From Coriobacteriales bacterium (GTDB taxonomy: Bacteria > Actinomycetota > Coriobacteriia > Coriobacteriales > UBA8131): DNA of 64,000 nucleotides. Both the position numbers and the translations under genes were made by a program. Position 1 is the stretch's first letter; every line of letters starts with the position of its first letter. Shown in pieces: positions 1-6,840 of this stretch. Location: contig JAISLY010000060.1 of the NCBI GenBank assembly GCA_031277035.1, forward strand, positions 1-64,000. The letters run 5' to 3'. Under the pieces are notes generated by a model. It was not told the DNA's origin, did no database searches, and was given only the letters and a program-made list of their open reading frames with translations.

Positions 1-549
1 CCCTCCCAGATATACGCCTACCTCGACGACCCTTCAGCAACCGCAGCATTCATCAAAGAGGTCGAGCGAGGCCACAAGGACTCCCTCCATCTCAGCCTGA
101 ACCTCCAGGAGCTTGCGACGGCGCAACTTGGCGCCTACGGTGCCATCTTTGCGGCAGTGACCGTCGTCATCGGCGTGGTTACGATGCTCGTCATCATCGG
201 CGTGCTCTACCTCGTGCTGCGCACGGCGATACTGCGGCAGCGCCGAGAGCTCGGCATCCAAAAGGCGCTCGGCTTTACCACCTTCCAGCTCATGAACCAG
301 CTCGCCCTCTGCTTCCTGCCCGCCGTCACCCTTGGCGTGGCGCTCGGTGCTGCGGCCGGTGTGCTGGGCTTCAACAACGTCTTTCTCGCGCTGACCCGCA
401 CCTTGGGCATCATGGACGCTTCGATGCCCGCCCCGCTCGGCGCGACCCTTCTCGTATGCGCAGGCATCCTGACACTTTCCTACGCCGCCTCCCTGCTCAT
501 AGCGCTCACCATCCGCCGCATAAACCCCTACCGCCTGATCAGCGAGTGA
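1..549 (+). CDS. FtsX-family ABC transporter permease, C-terminal part (5' end outside window)
   Basis: The frame is open from the first base to TGA at 547-549 and gives 182 residues, so the gene begins upstream of the window. The visible part has a soluble stretch of about 45 residues, then a membrane segment from about residue 50, a cytoplasmic loop with the R-Q-R-R-E-L-G-I-Q-K-A-L-G pattern typical of FtsX/MacB permeases, and two or three further membrane segments. It ends in the basic tail NPYRLISE. Such permeases work with an ABC ATPase in export or lipoprotein and peptide release; the partner must lie outside the window. A shortened second copy of this 3' end lies at 3383-3588. A GTG at 157 could be mistaken for a start, but the coding sequence clearly extends upstream of it. 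Confidence 0.85.
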   Translation, partial: PSQIYAYLDDPSATAAFIKEVERGHKDSLHLSLNLQELATAQLGAYGAIFAAVTVVIGVVTMLVIIGVLYLVLRTAILRQRRELGIQKALGFTTFQLMNQLALCFLPAVTLGVALGAAAGVLGFNNVFLALTRTLGIMDASMPAPLGATLLVCAGILTLSYAASLLIALTIRRINPYRLISE

Positions 550-554
550 GGGCG

Positions 555-583
555 GACACAAGGGGGACGTTCTCTTTTGTGTC
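555..583. repeat. REP-like palindromic unit, left flank of the transposase
   Basis: This is an interrupted palindrome of about 29 bp with arms GACACAA and TTTTGTGTC around a GGGGGACGTTCTC core. It sits 5 bp after the FtsX stop and 10 bp before the 3' end of the transposase gene. It is in the opposite orientation to the units at 1402-1456, so the transposase is bracketed by inverted units. Confidence 0.8.
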
Positions 584-593
584 GCATCGTGGT

Positions 594-1343
594 TCACGCC
601 TTTCGCACAACCCCAAAGGGGACACCGGTCAATCTCACGATTCGACGGATTGACAGTCCCGCCGCCTTGAGTCTGCCGAGGTTTAAGTCGCGCTCGCCTG
701 CAGGCAGCGCCTGGAACTGGGAGGCGCTGCCCACTCCGTAGAGCTTCTCCATACGCTCTTTGCAGAGCGCATCGGTATTGCTGTCAACGTCAAGGTGCCC
801 CTCTCCCTCCGCAGCCATGAACTCGCAGAACTCGTCCTGCTGCCGTGAGGGTATCGAGGAAAAGAGCGGGAGGATGTCGTCGGCATCTGCAATGCCATCG
901 CCTTTCCCGGCATAATCGGCATAGCTGCTCCAACGATAGTCCTCCGGCTTGGCGCAGATACCTGCCTTGACGGGGTTCTGGTGGATATACCTGAGTACCG
1001 AAAGCAGGTAGCGCTCGTCTTCGACTGCCTCGCTCCTGTACCGACCCTGAAAGAGGGGGCCGCACCTGCCGTACTTCTTGTTGTACCAAGGAACGTAGCG
1101 CACGCCGATACGCTTGAAAACGGTTGCGAGGGGCTCGTCTTCGATGCGCACCAAAAGATGAACATGGTTGTCCATCAAGCAGTAACCAAACAGGAGAAAC
1201 CCACTGACCGACTTGACCTCAGCAAGGACATCGATAAACCGTTCCCGGGCTTGCGAACTTTCGAATATGTTCTGCCTGTTGATGCCGCGCACCATTGCGT
1301 GGTATACGCCGGAACTGCTTGTATTTCTCGCCTGTCTAACCAT
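594..1343 (-). CDS. REP-associated tyrosine transposase (RAYT, IS200-like Y1 family)
   Basis: The 249-residue protein has the features of the Y1 HUH transposases that act on REP palindromes. These are an N-terminal SSSGVYHAMVRG strand, the metal-binding HUH motif as NHVHLLV near residue 60, and a helix with the probable nucleophilic tyrosine in YLLSVLRYIHQNPVKAG. A C-terminal helix-turn-helix-like segment (LSIRRIVRLTGV) is also typical. RAYTs nick single-stranded DNA at the foot of REP hairpins and are thought to spread them, usually as single-copy domesticated genes. Inverted palindromic units lie on both sides (555-583 and 1402-1456), and more copies are scattered through the window. The ATG at 1343 is preceded by a TATACT box. 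The gene appears intact. Confidence 0.88.
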   Translation of the reverse strand: MVRQARNTSSSGVYHAMVRGINRQNIFESSQARERFIDVLAEVKSVSGFLLFGYCLMDNHVHLLVRIEDEPLATVFKRIGVRYVPWYNKKYGRCGPLFQGRYRSEAVEDERYLLSVLRYIHQNPVKAGICAKPEDYRWSSYADYAGKGDGIADADDILPLFSSIPSRQQDEFCEFMAAEGEGHLDVDSNTDALCKERMEKLYGVGSASQFQALPAGERDLNLGRLKAAGLSIRRIVRLTGVPFGVVRKA

Positions 1344-1401
1344 AGTTTATCAGTATACTAGTTTCTGATCTAGATTGCTAGTCACAAAAGGCAAAGCACA
1401 G

Positions 1402-1456
1402 AACACAAAAGAGAACGTCCCCTTTGTGTCCCAAAAGAGAACGTCCCCTTTGTGTC
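1402..1456. repeat. Two tandem REP-like palindromic units, right flank of the transposase
   Basis: Two head-to-tail units of about 27 bp each read CAAAAGAGAACGTCCCC followed by TTTGTGTC. They are inverted relative to the unit at 555-583 and lie just upstream of the transposase promoter. A degenerate third partial unit (CACAAAAGGCAAAGCACAG) precedes them at 1382-1400. Confidence 0.8.
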
Positions 1457-1540
1457 CTCTGAGCGCAGACAGTGCGCGGAATATGGTTTATAGTAGGCAA
1501 CAGGCGCGTCAGAGCAGCGAGGTGGACAAGAGGAGGAAAG

Positions 1541-1918
1541 ATGGCGGGATATGGTTTTACGGTAAGCGGAGATGCGGCGGCGGCTCGTGACACGGTCTAT
1601 CAGGTGCTTCAAGGCCAGGGGTTTACCGTTGCGCCAAAGGACGAGTGGTCGGCCTTCGCCGAGCGCGGCGGCCAGGGCGTGTCTGTGGTGCTGGGTGCCT
1701 TTGCTGGCAAGAAGGGCAGGCATGTCAAGCTCGACATCAGCTGCGCCGGCAACGGGCAGGGCAATACGTCCATCCAGCTTGTCCAAGGCACCAGCGGCAT
1801 ATCCGGCGGCCTAATCGGCAAAAGCCAGGCCGACAGCATCTACAACGAGATGTATGGCTTGATAGCGCAGGCATTCCAAAGCAGCGGCATACTGTTGGCA
1901 CAAGGCAAGACACCCTAG
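1541..1918 (+). CDS. Small conserved-looking protein of unknown function, 125 residues
   Basis: I do not recognise a family. The ATG at 1541 is chosen because GGAGGAAAG lies just upstream; an earlier in-frame start at 1472 would overlap repeat-derived sequence. The protein begins MAGYGFTVSGD and looks soluble. An alpha/beta N-terminal half has alternating hydrophobic strands (VSVVLGAFAG, HVKLDISCAG), and a Gly/Ser-rich stretch is followed by a C-terminal helix. There is no signal peptide or membrane segment. It stands alone between the RAYT unit and a leftward gene remnant and has its own intrinsic terminator at 1960-1996. A YbjN- or DUF302-like fold is possible but not supported by any diagnostic motif. 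Confidence 0.6.
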   Translation: MAGYGFTVSGDAAAARDTVYQVLQGQGFTVAPKDEWSAFAERGGQGVSVVLGAFAGKKGRHVKLDISCAGNGQGNTSIQLVQGTSGISGGLIGKSQADSIYNEMYGLIAQAFQSSGILLAQGKTP

Positions 1919-1959
1919 GGAAGCACCGATTAATGACAAAGACCGACGTAGAGTGTCGC

Positions 1960-1996
1960 AAAAATTGATAAAGCAGATAAACTGCTTGATTTTTTA
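1960..1996 (+). terminator. Intrinsic terminator after the 125-residue gene
   Basis: AAGCAG (1971-1976) pairs with CTGCTT (1982-1987) around ATAAA. An upstream A-rich flank can extend pairing into the T-rich tail (ATTTTTTA, 1989-1996). The A-rich left flank suggests it may also work for the leftward gene that ends at 2038. Confidence 0.75.
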
Positions 1997-2037
1997 GCAC
2001 TCTCTCGCTTTTTACCGGTAGATTAGAGAATTCCAGG

Positions 2038-2768
2038 CTACAGTCTCAGCCATAAAGCGGGGCGGACACCAAAGTCGGCACCAAAATCGACGTGGCTGCC
2101 ATGAGTGTCCACGTTGCCGTCACAACAGACGTATACAGCATAGAACACAGCGGCACCAGGCGAACGCAGCCACCACCGCCCGCCCGCGCCTTCGTGCTCT
2201 GCCGCTCGATCGTCGTTGCCTGTGAAGTATCGCATGGCCTCATCTATGCTTAAAAGGAACACCTTGTCATAGGTGGGCGATCCGCCTGCAATACAATGGT
2301 GCGGGTTGTCCGGGTTCTGGTTGAGCACCTCGAGCATCCGCGACTGGACATGGGCGGGAAGGGTGTCATAAAACTCGCCGTTCAAAATACTTTCAAGCCG
2401 CTTTAAGGCAACACCGGCCTTGGTTTTTGGCGTTGCTCTTCATCCCAATTCTCCCGTACCCTTGCGTTGTAACCCTCAAGCCTTATCCTCAAGCCGCCAT
2501 CACCAAAACGCATGGCCTTCTGATAGTTGCCGCGCTGGGATAATGGCTCATAGGTGACAAGCGCGCCCAGCTGCTCCGCATGGCTGCACTGGCACTCGGC
2601 CATCAGCGCGGCCATGTAGGCGTCGCCGCTCTCCGGGTTGATGTCCAGCGCTTGACGGACAAATTCCCTTGCCTTGGCAAAATCGCCATTCTTGCACATC
2701 AAGCGGGCGCGCCTGACGAGGAGCGAGGCGGGGTCGAGGGGCGACTTATATACTTGGTCTTTTCCCAA
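2038..2768 (-). pseudogene. DUF6273-like protein with N-terminal TPR-like segment, frameshifted and probably 5'-truncated
   Basis: Two adjacent leftward frames together make one protein. The upstream part (2768-2403) has a TPR-like helix pair (FAKAREFVRQALDINPESGDAYMAALMA) and ends prematurely in QKPRPVLP. The downstream part (to 2038) carries the RWWLRSPG...FGVRPALWLRL signature of the DUF6273 domain. They are joined if one base is added to the T5 run at 2424-2428 (A5 on the coding strand): the reading then passes through K-T-K-A-G-V-A-L-K-R-L-E-S-I-L-N-G without a stop. An in-frame TGA at 2775-2777 closes the frame upstream, with only a TTG start at 2768. Related coriobacterial proteins often carry an N-terminal zinc ribbon, so the 5' end may also be lost. 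It lies 37 bp after the 151-residue gene in the same direction. Confidence 0.7.
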
Positions 2769-2805
2769 ATTGCTTCACCTGCAATCGCGTGGCATCCGCA
2801 CTTCA

Positions 2806-3261
2806 CTATTCTTCTATCACCAGATTATATTCTATTTCCCCCCTGTGCACTTTTACCAGGTAGTCGTTTTTTGTGTTCTCCTCCGACAGGTACACCTCTT
2901 TGCCCAATAGCTCAGAGACGCTTTTCATATAGTCCAGTATGCATGCATGGTCATATTCCGTATTCACTTCCCTGGGGTCTATGTCATTCTCAAAATCCCC
3001 AAAGAAATGAGTGTTTATCTGTATGTTCCCTATAAACAGCTTCGCCGTTCCCGGGCTCTCATGCTTCTTCCAACGAGCCTTTATGACTTCATAATCCACC
3101 TTGTCCTTATCGTCCCAGTCGATTTCATAGGCGGCATTTATGAAGTCTACCCACTTCCCCCACTCGTCTTCAGTAATATCATTGACAAATATATCCCGTA
3201 AGGAACCATCTACAAAGTAGGTGTTTGCCTTGATTACGTCCCATGTGTATCCAGCAGCCAT
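2806..3261 (-). CDS. Hypothetical acidic protein, 151 residues
   Basis: No family is recognised. The ATG at 3261 (MAAGYTWDVIKAN) is preferred; the longer frame to 3303 would begin inside a palindromic repeat and add the artefactual peptide MSVDTVGAFLHNHI. The protein is acidic, has no signal or membrane segment, and is rich in Asp, Glu, Trp and Tyr (EDEWGKWVDFINAAYEIDWDDKD). Its composition resembles small immunity or antitoxin-like proteins, but no toxin neighbour is visible and this is only an impression. Its base composition is clearly more AT-rich than its surroundings, which suggests recent acquisition. It probably forms a two-gene unit with the frameshifted gene downstream. Confidence 0.55.
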   Translation of the reverse strand: MAAGYTWDVIKANTYFVDGSLRDIFVNDITEDEWGKWVDFINAAYEIDWDDKDKVDYEVIKARWKKHESPGTAKLFIGNIQINTHFFGDFENDIDPREVNTEYDHACILDYMKSVSELLGKEVYLSEENTKNDYLVKVHRGEIEYNLVIEE

Positions 3262-3280
3262 GATATGATTGTGCAGAAAA

Positions 3281-3326
3281 GCCCCCACTGTGTCAACCGA
3301 CACAGTGGGGGCGTTCTCTTTTGTGT
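3281..3326. repeat. Hybrid REP-like hairpin
   Basis: A perfect 14-bp inverted repeat (3281-3294 and 3299-3312, arms starting GCCCCCACTGTGTC, loop AACC) is followed directly by GTTCTCTTTTGTGTC, the right half of the standard REP unit. It sits between the 151-residue gene start and the decayed FtsX copy and may replace the original promoter of that gene. Confidence 0.7.
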
Positions 3327-3382
3327 CCTACGGGGGCGGTGTCGCCTGCGCGATGACCGTAGAAGGCTACCAGCGCATACGC

Positions 3383-3588
3383 CCGGCTACTACCCTTCCC
3401 AGATATATGCCTGCCTCGATAACCCTTCAACAACCGCAGCATTCATCGAAGAGGTCGAGCGAGACCACAGGGATTCCCTCAATCTCAGCCTGAACCTCCA
3501 GGAGCTTGCGACGGCGCAGCTCAGTGCCTCCCTGCTCATAGCGCTCACCATCCGCCGCATAAACCCCTACCGCCTGATCAGCGAGTAA
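3383..3588 (+). pseudogene. Decayed duplicate of the FtsX permease 3' end, internal deletion
   Basis: From about 3391 the sequence repeats the start of the window (YPSQIYACLDNPSTTAAF versus PSQIYAYLDDPSATAAF). It continues through the SLNLQELATAQL segment and then jumps directly to ASLLIALTIRRINPYRLISE, ending in TAA at 3586-3588. About 340 bp encoding three membrane segments are missing; a short GCC-type match lies at the junction. The frame is still open across the deletion, but the product could not be a permease. Downstream sequence also resembles that after the intact copy, ending in a degenerate REP unit near 3609-3625. Confidence 0.85.
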
Positions 3589-3644
3589 GAGTGCGGAGGG
3601 ACAGACACAAGGGGCGATTTCGCTTAGTCGCTTGAGCATAAAGT

Positions 3645-3756
3645 TGCGCATCACGCAGAATCGGCCTCCCAAAATCCTGCGCATCGTGCAGATTTAATAT
3701 CTTAAATTTTTGCGTATCGTGCAAAATATGGGTATAATAGTTCTGCGCATCGTGCA
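3645..3756. promoter_or_regulatory. Four 13-bp operator-like repeats at 33-bp spacing over the ATPase promoter
   Basis: The motif TGCGCATCGTGCA, or a one- to two-base variant, starts at 3645, 3678, 3711 and 3744, exactly 33 bp apart each time. The intervening 20-bp spacers are unrelated. A good promoter is interleaved: -35 TTGCGT at 3710-3715 overlaps the third copy, -10 TATAAT lies at 3733-3738 with 17-bp spacing, and the predicted transcription start falls in the fourth copy. Spacing close to three helical turns suggests cooperative binding on one DNA face. Confidence 0.75.
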
Positions 3757-3836
3757 ATTGGCTGTTAGATCCGGACTCGGTGAGATTGGATGTATGCTAA
3801 ATCAAAGTCTCAGGCAACCACCCGTAAGGAGAGCGC

Positions 3837-5198
3837 GTGCTAAAAAGAAAAGCTTACGACAGGCTTGTCCAATGGAAGCAAGCCAGCAACGGAAGTACGG
3901 CGCTGCTCGTAGAGGGCGCACGACGGGTTGGGAAAAGCACGCTTGTCAGCACTTTCGGCACGCATGAATACCGTTCATATATGGTTATAGATTTTTTCCT
4001 GGCAACAGATGAAGTGAAAGACTACTTCCTGGAAATGCGTAACGACCTGGATTCCCTTTTCCTCTATCTGTCCACATACTATGGGGTCGAGCTGTACGAA
4101 CGGGAGAGTTTGATTGTCTTTGACGAAGTGCAGGCTTTCCCGCAGGCTCGCGGCCTTATCAAGTACCTTGTCGAAGATGGGCGCTATGATTACATCGAGA
4201 CCGGGTCCCTTCTGTCGATCAAACAAAACATCAGGGGCATCCTCATCCCGTCCGGGGAAGAAACCTTCGAATTGAATCCTTTGGATTTTGAGGAGTTCCT
4301 TTGGGCCATGGGCGAGAGGCAGCTGGCTGACCTTATCCGCAGTTGCTTTGAGAAAAGCAGGCCGCTGCCCAACAACCTGCACTCAAGAGCGATGCGGCTG
4401 TTCAGGGAGTATATGCTTACGGGTGGTATGCCCAAACCTGTGGATGTTTACGTCCAACAAAGGAAGTTCGCCCCAGTAGACCGGGAAAAACGACAGATAC
4501 TCTCGCTCTATCGCAACGATGTTGCCCGTTTTGCGCATGGCTACGAATTCAAAGTCACCTCTGTGTTCGACGGCATTGCGGGACAGCTGTCCAAGCATGA
4601 AAAGAAATTCACATTGGCCTCTTTGGATAAGTCTGCCAGGATGCGCAGCTATGAGGAAGCGTTCTTCTGGCTGGCAGACGCCAGGATTGCCGACATTTGC
4701 TACGCATCCAATGACCCCAGCGTGGGCCTCGGGCTGAGCCAGGATCAGACAGCCCTGAAATGCTACATGGCAGATACCGGGCTATTGGTTTCGATGGCGT
4801 TTTCGGATACATCGGAGACTGATGATGGGGTTTACCGGGCTATCCTCCGAGGAGATATCGGCTTAAACGAAGGCATGTTCACAGAAAACATCGTCGCGCA
4901 GATGCTTCGTGCTAATGGACATCGTCTGTTTTTCTATTCACAGTCAGGCAAAAAAGATGGGGAGGAGCGCATGGAGATCGATTTTCTCATCGTTAGACCC
5001 TACGCTGATGCTGCGATGAAGCCGCGCATATCTCCCCTGGAAGTCAAGTCCCCCAGGCAATATGGGACAACTTCGCTCGACAGGTTCAAAGAGCTTTTCA
5101 AAAAGCGCGTTGGTACGCAATACGTACTACACACGAAACAGATGAGCGTAGAGGGCAGCAGGATATATCTGCCGCTCTATATGGGATTTTGTCTTTAG
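3837..5198 (+). CDS. AAA ATPase with C-terminal DUF4143 domain (copy 1)
   Basis: This 453-residue protein is of the orphan AAA_14-DUF4143 type. An N-terminal ATPase has the Walker A motif EGARRVGKSTL (about residue 27) and Walker B LIVFDEVQ (about residue 95). A helical middle part follows, then a C-terminal DUF4143 region with a PD-(D/E)xK-like signature: MEIDF then, after a loop, PLEVKS. The GTG start at 3837 is preceded by AAGGAGA at 3826-3832. The role of the family is not established; proposals include nucleic-acid handling and self-regulated mobile or addiction-like genes. It is preceded by the 33-bp-spaced repeat array and followed by two REP units and a paralogue. The gene is intact and its GC is slightly below the genome average. 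Confidence 0.82.
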   Translation: MLKRKAYDRLVQWKQASNGSTALLVEGARRVGKSTLVSTFGTHEYRSYMVIDFFLATDEVKDYFLEMRNDLDSLFLYLSTYYGVELYERESLIVFDEVQAFPQARGLIKYLVEDGRYDYIETGSLLSIKQNIRGILIPSGEETFELNPLDFEEFLWAMGERQLADLIRSCFEKSRPLPNNLHSRAMRLFREYMLTGGMPKPVDVYVQQRKFAPVDREKRQILSLYRNDVARFAHGYEFKVTSVFDGIAGQLSKHEKKFTLASLDKSARMRSYEEAFFWLADARIADICYASNDPSVGLGLSQDQTALKCYMADTGLLVSMAFSDTSETDDGVYRAILRGDIGLNEGMFTENIVAQMLRANGHRLFFYSQSGKKDGEERMEIDFLIVRPYADAAMKPRISPLEVKSPRQYGTTSLDRFKELFKKRVGTQYVLHTKQMSVEGSRIYLPLYMGFCL

Positions 5199-5213
5199 AG
5201 AATATCGGCGCTG

Positions 5214-5273
5214 CACAAAAGGGACGCTCTCTTTTGTGTTTTCCGACACAAAAGAGACCGTCCCTTTTGTGTT
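5214..5273. repeat. Pair of REP-like palindromic units between the two ATPase genes
   Basis: Unit one (5214-5240) and unit two (5245-5273) each have CACAAAAG/TTTTGTG arms around a GGGACGCTCTC or AGACCGTCCC core, and they face opposite ways. They begin 16 bp after the stop of the first ATPase, and the T-rich edges could also terminate transcription. A half unit (CATCCTTTTGTGTTTATC) follows near 5297-5313. Confidence 0.8.
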
Positions 5274-5318
5274 TTCTGTGTCCTCGTGTGCGTAGGCATC
5301 CTTTTGTGTTTATCTTGT

Positions 5319-5375
5319 TGCAATTTCCCAAGAAATTCTCTATAATTTCTTGTAATTTTACAATAAATTATAGGA
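5319..5375 (+). promoter_or_regulatory. Promoter with nested palindromes upstream of DUF4143 ATPase copy 2
   Basis: TTGCAA (5319-5324) and TATAAT (5341-5346), 16 bp apart, form a likely promoter. It is overlaid by AAGAAATT...AATTTCTT (5330-5351), by TATAATTT...AAATTATA (5341-5372) and by the palindrome TTGTAATTTTACAA (5350-5363). The AT-rich nested inverted repeats look like an autoregulatory operator and differ completely from the array before copy 1. An AGGAG ribosome site precedes the ATG at 5382. Confidence 0.6.
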
Positions 5376-5381
5376 GTTTCA

Positions 5382-6737
5382 ATGGAACGCTCTATCACTG
5401 AGGAACTGCTTGCGTGGAAGAATGACCCTCGGCGCAAGCCGCTCATCCTACGGGGGATGCGGCAATGCGGCAAGACTTGGGCGCTCAAGGACTTTGGCAG
5501 ACGGCACTACCGCAACCTCGCCTACCTCAGCTTTGACGAGCATCCTGAGTACAGTGATTTTTTCAAGACGAGCAAAGACCCCGCCCGCATCGTGCAAAAC
5601 CTTACCATCGCTCTTAGGCAACCCATCGACCCGGGCGAGACCCTGCTGGTGCTCGACGAAATTCAGGAGTGCCCTGAGGCGCTGTCTGCCCTCAAATACT
5701 TCCAGGAGAAACACCCCGAGTACCACGTAGCCTGCGCCGGCTCGCTGCTGGGCATACGACTCAGTGGCGGTGTATCGTTTCCCGTAGGAAAGGTCGACTT
5801 CCTCTCGCTTTTTCCCCTGACCTTCTCCGAGTTCCTGCGCGCGGCAGACGACGGCGCGCTTCTCGGCTATCTCGATACAATCGAGGCCCTCGATCCACTG
5901 CCAGCGCCGTTCTTCACAACCCTGCACGAGCGCCTGAAGCTCTATCTTGTCACGGGAGGAATGCCCGAGGCAATCGCAGAATGGCTCGACAGGGGCAACG
6001 TGGATAAGCTCGAGCGCGTCCTAAGCGGCATTCTGGCCTCGTATCGGATAGATTTTACAAAGCACCTCCCTGCAACGCTGCTGCAGAAGGCTGTCGCCGT
6101 GTGGGACTCCCTGCCTGCGCAGCTGTCAAAAGAGAACAAGAAGTTCCGATACAACATCATCAAGAACGGGGCCAGCGCGCGCGAGTACGGAGAGGCCCTC
6201 GCTTGGCTGTGCGACGCCCAGCTTGTCCATCGGGTGAGCCGGGCAAAGACGCCCGGCCTGCCGCTTTCTGCCTACGACGACCCAGCGGCGTTTAAGCTCT
6301 ACGCTGCGGATGTTGGCCTGTTGCGCCAGCAGTCACATCTCGACCCGAGCGTGTTTGCTGAGGGTGACCGTCTGTTCACGGAGTTCAAGGGGGCACTGGC
6401 CGAGAACTTTGTCCTGCAATCGCTTGCCGCAAGAGCCGCTGTGCCCTTGCGGTACTGGTCGGTCACAAATCCCAACCATGAGGTCGACTTCATCCTGCAG
6501 CACAAAAACGCGCTCATCCCCATCGAGGTAAAGGCCGGGGCGGATAGCCGAGGCAAAAGCCTTGCCGCCTACAAGGGGCGCTTCGCCGCCCAGACGCCAC
6601 TGCGCGTACACTACTCGCTTCTCAACCTCAAGTTCACCGACGACCTCCTCAACATCCCTCTTTTCCTCGTCGACCAGACGCCCCGGCTCATCGACCTGGC
6701 GCTCACGCAGCAGCGGACCTTCCATATTACGGCATAA
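5382..6737 (+). CDS. AAA ATPase with C-terminal DUF4143 domain (copy 2)
   Basis: The product has 451 residues and the same architecture as the preceding gene, but it is well diverged. The phosphate loop is RGMRQCGKTWALK near residue 25 and the Walker B motif is LLVLDEIQEC near residue 90. A sensor-like CAGSLLGIRL and a PVGKVDFLSLFPLTFSEFL segment follow. The C-terminal nuclease-like strand pair is EVDFILQHKN...PIEVKAG, so the D...E-x-K residues are present. The ATG at 5382 follows TATAGGAGTTTCA. Low similarity to copy 1 argues for independent acquisition rather than a recent tandem duplication. There is no neighbour in an obvious operon; the next gene begins 100 bp downstream. Confidence 0.82.
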   Translation: MERSITEELLAWKNDPRRKPLILRGMRQCGKTWALKDFGRRHYRNLAYLSFDEHPEYSDFFKTSKDPARIVQNLTIALRQPIDPGETLLVLDEIQECPEALSALKYFQEKHPEYHVACAGSLLGIRLSGGVSFPVGKVDFLSLFPLTFSEFLRAADDGALLGYLDTIEALDPLPAPFFTTLHERLKLYLVTGGMPEAIAEWLDRGNVDKLERVLSGILASYRIDFTKHLPATLLQKAVAVWDSLPAQLSKENKKFRYNIIKNGASAREYGEALAWLCDAQLVHRVSRAKTPGLPLSAYDDPAAFKLYAADVGLLRQQSHLDPSVFAEGDRLFTEFKGALAENFVLQSLAARAAVPLRYWSVTNPNHEVDFILQHKNALIPIEVKAGADSRGKSLAAYKGRFAAQTPLRVHYSLLNLKFTDDLLNIPLFLVDQTPRLIDLALTQQRTFHITA

Positions 6738-6840
6738 GAAATCAGAAAGCGGGAAGAAATGGAGATTACAATGAGGGCCAAAATGAAGGCCGCAGCTGTG
6801 CTAGACTGACGTTTTGAGAAACCCAACGGATGGAGATACC

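Noticed and set aside
3645-3756. The 33-bp-spaced repeats as a CRISPR array
   Set aside because: The repeated part is only 13 bp, it is interleaved with promoter elements, and no cas gene is present.
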